16,468 bases of DNA. Source: CAYOMP01 sp964405075. Lineage in GTDB: Bacteria; Bacillota; Clostridia; Lachnospirales; Lachnospiraceae. Where the stretch lies: contig CAYOMP010000050.1 in NCBI GenBank assembly GCA_964405075.1, positions 1 through 16,468 on the forward strand, given 5' to 3'. The notes under the pieces were generated by a model. It saw only the letters and a program-made list of their open reading frames with translations, ran no database searches and was not told the origin of the DNA. This document shows positions 13,917 through 16,468 of this stretch, in pieces. The translations under genes were made by a program, and so were the position numbers. Position 1 is the first letter of the stretch, and each line of letters starts with the position of its first letter.

Positions 13917-15206
13917 ATGAGTTTACAAGTGGAAAAATTAGAAAAAAATATGGCAAAGCTTACAATCGAGACTTCAGCTGAAGAATTCGAAAAAGCTATG
14001 GAAAGTGCATATCAGAAAAACAAAGGTAGATTCAATGTACCTGGTTTCAGAAAAGGTAAAGTACCTAAACAGATGATCGAAAAAATGTATGGTGCAGCTA
14101 TCTTTTATGAAGATGCAGCTAACGAAATCATTCCAGAGGCATATGCTAATGCAGCAGCTGAAAGTGGATTAGAAATCGTTTCTCAGCCAGAAATTGATGT
14201 AGTTCAGATAGAAAAAGGTAAATCATTTATCTTCACAGCAGAAGTAGCTGTTAAACCAGAAGTAAAATTAGGTGATTACAAAGGTGTAGAAGTAGCTAAG
14301 GTTGAAACTGAAGTTACAGATGCAGAAGTAGATGCAGAAGTAGATAAGGAAAGAGAAAACAACGCTAGATTAGTTACTCCTCCAAGAAGAAAGAAAGTTA
14401 AAAATGGAGATATCACAACAATTGATTTTGAAGGATTTATTGACGGTGTAGCTTTTGAAGGTGGAAAAGGTGAAGATTATCCATTAACAATTGGTTCACA
14501 TTCATTTATCGATAACTTTGAAGACCAGTTAGTAGGATGTGAATTAAACGTTGAAACAGAAGTAAACGTTACATTCCCAGAAAACTATCAGGCAAAAGAA
14601 TTAGCTGGAAAACCTGCTACTTTCAAAGTAACAGTTAAAGAAATTAAGACAAAAGAACTTCCGGTAGCAGATGACGATTTTGCTAAGGATGTATCTGAAT
14701 TCGATACTTTAGAAGAATACAAGGCAGATATCAAAGCAAAATTAGCTGAAAAGAAAGAGGCAGAAGCTAAAAATGCTAAAGAAGATGCAGTAATTGAAAA
14801 AATTATCGAAAATGCAGAAATGGAAATTCCAGAAGCTATGGTTTTAACTCAGGTTAGACGTATGCAGGAAGATTTTGCACAGAGAATTACATCACAGGGC
14901 TTATCAATGGAACAGTACTTCCAGTTCACTGGTTTAACTCCAGAAGTATTAACTGAACAGATGAAGCCACAGGCTGTTAAACGTATTCAGAGCAGATTAG
15001 TTTTAGAAGCTATCGTAGCAGCTGAAAACATTACAGCAACTGATGAAGCAGTGGACAAAGAAATCGAAGAAATGGCTACTATGTACAAGATGGAAGTAGA
15101 AAAATTAAAAGAAGTTATTGGTGAAAACGAAAGAGAACAGATGAAGTTGGATTTAGCAGTACAGGATGCTGTTAAGTTAGTAGTTGACTCAGCTATTGAA
15201 AAATAA
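13917..15206 (+). CDS. tig: Trigger factor, ribosome-associated chaperone
   Basis: Binds at the ribosome exit tunnel, shields nascent chains and has peptidyl-prolyl isomerase activity. It has all three parts, in 429 aa (normal length). The N-terminal ribosome-binding domain carries the signature GFRKGKVP (43-50). The FKBP-like PPIase domain lies at about 161-247 (VKNGDITTIDFEGF...). The helical C-terminal chaperone domain is rich in Glu/Lys. AAGGAGG at 13898-13904 sets the ATG. Codon choice looks more regular than in the accessory genes upstream, as expected for a highly expressed gene. First gene of the conserved tig-clpP-clpX cluster. Confidence 0.97.
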   Translation: MSLQVEKLEKNMAKLTIETSAEEFEKAMESAYQKNKGRFNVPGFRKGKVPKQMIEKMYGAAIFYEDAANEIIPEAYANAAAESGLEIVSQPEIDVVQIEKGKSFIFTAEVAVKPEVKLGDYKGVEVAKVETEVTDAEVDAEVDKERENNARLVTPPRRKKVKNGDITTIDFEGFIDGVAFEGGKGEDYPLTIGSHSFIDNFEDQLVGCELNVETEVNVTFPENYQAKELAGKPATFKVTVKEIKTKELPVADDDFAKDVSEFDTLEEYKADIKAKLAEKKEAEAKNAKEDAVIEKIIENAEMEIPEAMVLTQVRRMQEDFAQRITSQGLSMEQYFQFTGLTPEVLTEQMKPQAVKRIQSRLVLEAIVAAENITATDEAVDKEIEEMATMYKMEVEKLKEVIGENEREQMKLDLAVQDAVKLVVDSAIEK

Positions 15207-15240
15207 TTAACAAAATTTTCACATTATATTTAATAATAGT

Positions 15241-15273
15241 CTATGCATTTTATGGTATATTAAAGTTGCATAG
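15241..15273. promoter_or_regulatory. Inverted repeat surrounding a possible extended -10 of clpP
   Basis: CTATGCA (15241-15247) and TGCATAG (15267-15273) form 7-bp arms around TGGTATATT, an extended -10 (TATATT at 15256-15261) without a good -35. It could be an operator over a clpP promoter, or a weak RNA stem in transcripts that read through from tig. Confidence 0.35.
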
Positions 15274-15282
15274 TTTAGAGAA

Positions 15283-15318
15283 AACCAGACGAATCTATGC
15301 AAATAGATTTGTCTGGTT
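15283..15318 (+). promoter_or_regulatory. Long stem-loop in the clpP leader
   Basis: AACCAGACGAATCTAT (15283-15298) pairs with ATAGATTTGTCTGGTT (15303-15318): a 16-bp uninterrupted stem with one G-T pair, closed by a GCAA tetraloop of GNRA type. It is followed by ATAATCTTATTT, a poor T tract, 14 bases before the clpP ribosome binding site. It may be a partial terminator/attenuator between tig and clpP or an mRNA-stabilising hairpin. Confidence 0.75.
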
Positions 15319-15346
15319 ATAATCTTATTTATAGGAGGAGTTAATT

Positions 15347-15928
15347 ATGAGTTTAGTACCTTATGTAATAGAGCAGACTAGTAGAGGAGAAAGATCCTAT
15401 GATATTTATTCTAGACTTTTAAAAGAAAGAATTATCTTCTTAGGGGAAGAAGTAAATGAAACAACAGCTAGTCTTATTGTTGCACAATTATTATTCTTAG
15501 AATCAGAAGATCCTTCAAAGGATATTAATCTTTACATTAACAGCCCAGGAGGTTCTGTAACAGCTGGTATGGCTATTTATGATACAATGAATTATGTTAA
15601 ATGTGATGTTTCTACAATTTGCGTAGGAATGGCAGCTAGTATGGGAGCTTTCCTTTTGGCAGGCGGAGCTAAGGGCAAGAGATTTGCGTTACCTAATGCT
15701 GAAGTAATGATTCATCAGCCATTAGGTGGAGCTCAGGGGCAGGCTACAGATATTAAGATAGCTGCAGAGCATATTTTGAAAACAAAGAAGAAATTGAATG
15801 AAGCATTAGCAGCTAATACAGGTCAGCCACTAGACATTATTGAAGCTGATACAGAAAGAGATAACTGGATGACAGCTGAAGAGGCTAAGAATTACGGTTT
15901 GATTGATAGTGTAATAACAAGTAGATAG
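15347..15928 (+). CDS. clpP: ATP-dependent Clp protease proteolytic subunit
   Basis: Serine peptidase forming the double-heptamer barrel that degrades proteins fed by ClpX or ClpC. The catalytic triad is Ser98 (GMAASMG), His123 (MIHQPLGG) and Asp172 (ERDNWM). The INSPGG motif (64-69) forms the oxyanion region, and there is the usual short N-terminal propeptide segment. At 193 aa it has normal length. AGGAGG at 15333-15338 sets the ATG. It lies between tig and clpX as in many Firmicutes. No CtsR heptad repeat was seen upstream. Instead the leader holds a long stem-loop. Confidence 0.97.
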   Translation: MSLVPYVIEQTSRGERSYDIYSRLLKERIIFLGEEVNETTASLIVAQLLFLESEDPSKDINLYINSPGGSVTAGMAIYDTMNYVKCDVSTICVGMAASMGAFLLAGGAKGKRFALPNAEVMIHQPLGGAQGQATDIKIAAEHILKTKKKLNEALAANTGQPLDIIEADTERDNWMTAEEAKNYGLIDSVITSR

Positions 15929-15961
15929 TTATAAGCTAAACTTAGTGAGAGAGGTGAGCCA

Positions 15962-16468
15962 ATGGCAGGTAGAAATAGTGACGATAAATTAAGATGTTCA
16001 TTCTGCAAAAAGACTCAGGATCAGGTAAGAAAACTTATCGCAGGCCCAGAAGGAGCATATATATGTGATGAATGTGTTGATATATGTGCAGAAATTATTG
16101 AAGAAGAATATGATGAAGAACCAAGAATGGCAGAGGAGATTAACCTTCTTAAGCCAGAGCAGATAAAGGCATTTTTAGATGACTACGTTATTGGACAGGA
16201 TGAGGCTAAGAAAGTGTTATCTGTAGCTGTTTATAATCATTATAAGAGAATTACAGCAGAAAAGGATTTAGATGTAGAACTTCAAAAGAGTAATATATTA
16301 ATGCTTGGACCAACCGGATCAGGTAAAACATTACTAGCACAGACTTTAGCAAAGCTTATTAATGTACCATTTGCAATAGCAGATGCTACTGCTTTAACAG
16401 AAGCAGGATACGTAGGTGAAGACGTAGAGAATATTTTATTAAAACTTATTCAAAGTGCCGATTACGAC
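15962..16468 (+). CDS. clpX: ATP-dependent Clp protease ATP-binding subunit ClpX, 3' part beyond the window
   Basis: AAA+ unfoldase that recognises substrates and threads them into ClpP. Only the first 169 codons are in the window, and the frame is open to the last base. The N-terminal zinc-binding domain has Cys12, Cys15, Cys35 and Cys38 (CSFC, CDEC). Residues 72-81 read LDDYVIGQDE, a ClpX hallmark. Walker A is GPTGSGKT (116-123), followed by ADATALTEAGYVGEDVE (140-156). The ATG at 15962 follows GAGGTGA (15951-15957), an anti-SD match extending towards the start. It lies 33 bp after clpP, so the two are probably co-transcribed. Confidence 0.97.
   Translation, partial: MAGRNSDDKLRCSFCKKTQDQVRKLIAGPEGAYICDECVDICAEIIEEEYDEEPRMAEEINLLKPEQIKAFLDDYVIGQDEAKKVLSVAVYNHYKRITAEKDLDVELQKSNILMLGPTGSGKTLLAQTLAKLINVPFAIADATALTEAGYVGEDVENILLKLIQSADYD

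Overview
The window is AT-rich, densely coded chromosomal DNA from a low-GC Gram-positive anaerobe. It most resembles a member of the Clostridia and probably Lachnospiraceae. The reasons are the base composition, strong AGGAGG-type ribosome binding sites, the tig-clpP-clpX order, lipoproteins with Cys-containing signal peptides, and the mix of a GPH-family transporter, a MATE exporter and a CUT1 ABC importer. The genus cannot be fixed from sequence reading alone.

Layout. Positions 1-62 are the 3' part of tRNA-Arg(TCT), followed by its terminator. A gene-free stretch of about 400 bp leads into a five-gene operon (535-6001) with the order ugpC-ugpA-ugpE-ugpB-ugpQ: an ABC importer for glycerol-3-phosphate or glycerophosphodiesters, then a cytosolic glycerophosphodiester phosphodiesterase. 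Hexamers of TTTACA type repeat at 11-bp steps upstream of the operon and look like a PhoP box. Stable stem-loops without U-tracts flank the gene for the binding protein. A CYTH/triphosphate-tunnel protein lies on the minus strand (6128-6580) and converges on ugpQ through a shared bidirectional terminator.

The next block (6801-9859) is a TetR regulator, a GPH-family (MelB-like) major facilitator and a monoacylglycerol-lipase/lysophospholipase-like hydrolase, in one operon. Two near-identical palindromes precede tetR. An AraC regulator on the minus strand (9899-10738) converges on that operon through a second bidirectional terminator and is divergent from a MATE exporter (10918-12336). A DJ-1/PfpI protein and a small lipoprotein form a two-gene operon (12503-13719). 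The window ends in the protein-quality-control cluster: trigger factor, ClpP and the first 169 codons of ClpX.

How the genes may work together. The ugp operon would import glycerophosphodiesters, and UgpQ would release glycerol-3-phosphate and an alcohol inside the cell. The nearby lysophospholipase-like hydrolase could, speculatively, supply or process related lipid intermediates. tig-clpP-clpX is an ordinary housekeeping group, but the clpP leader has an unusually long stem-loop and a repeated heptamer that permits alternative pairing.

I see no CRISPR array, insertion sequence, phage gene or clear defence system. The most unusual signals are regulatory: the Pho-box-like repeats, the paired TetR operators, the intercistronic hairpins around ugpB and the clpP leader.
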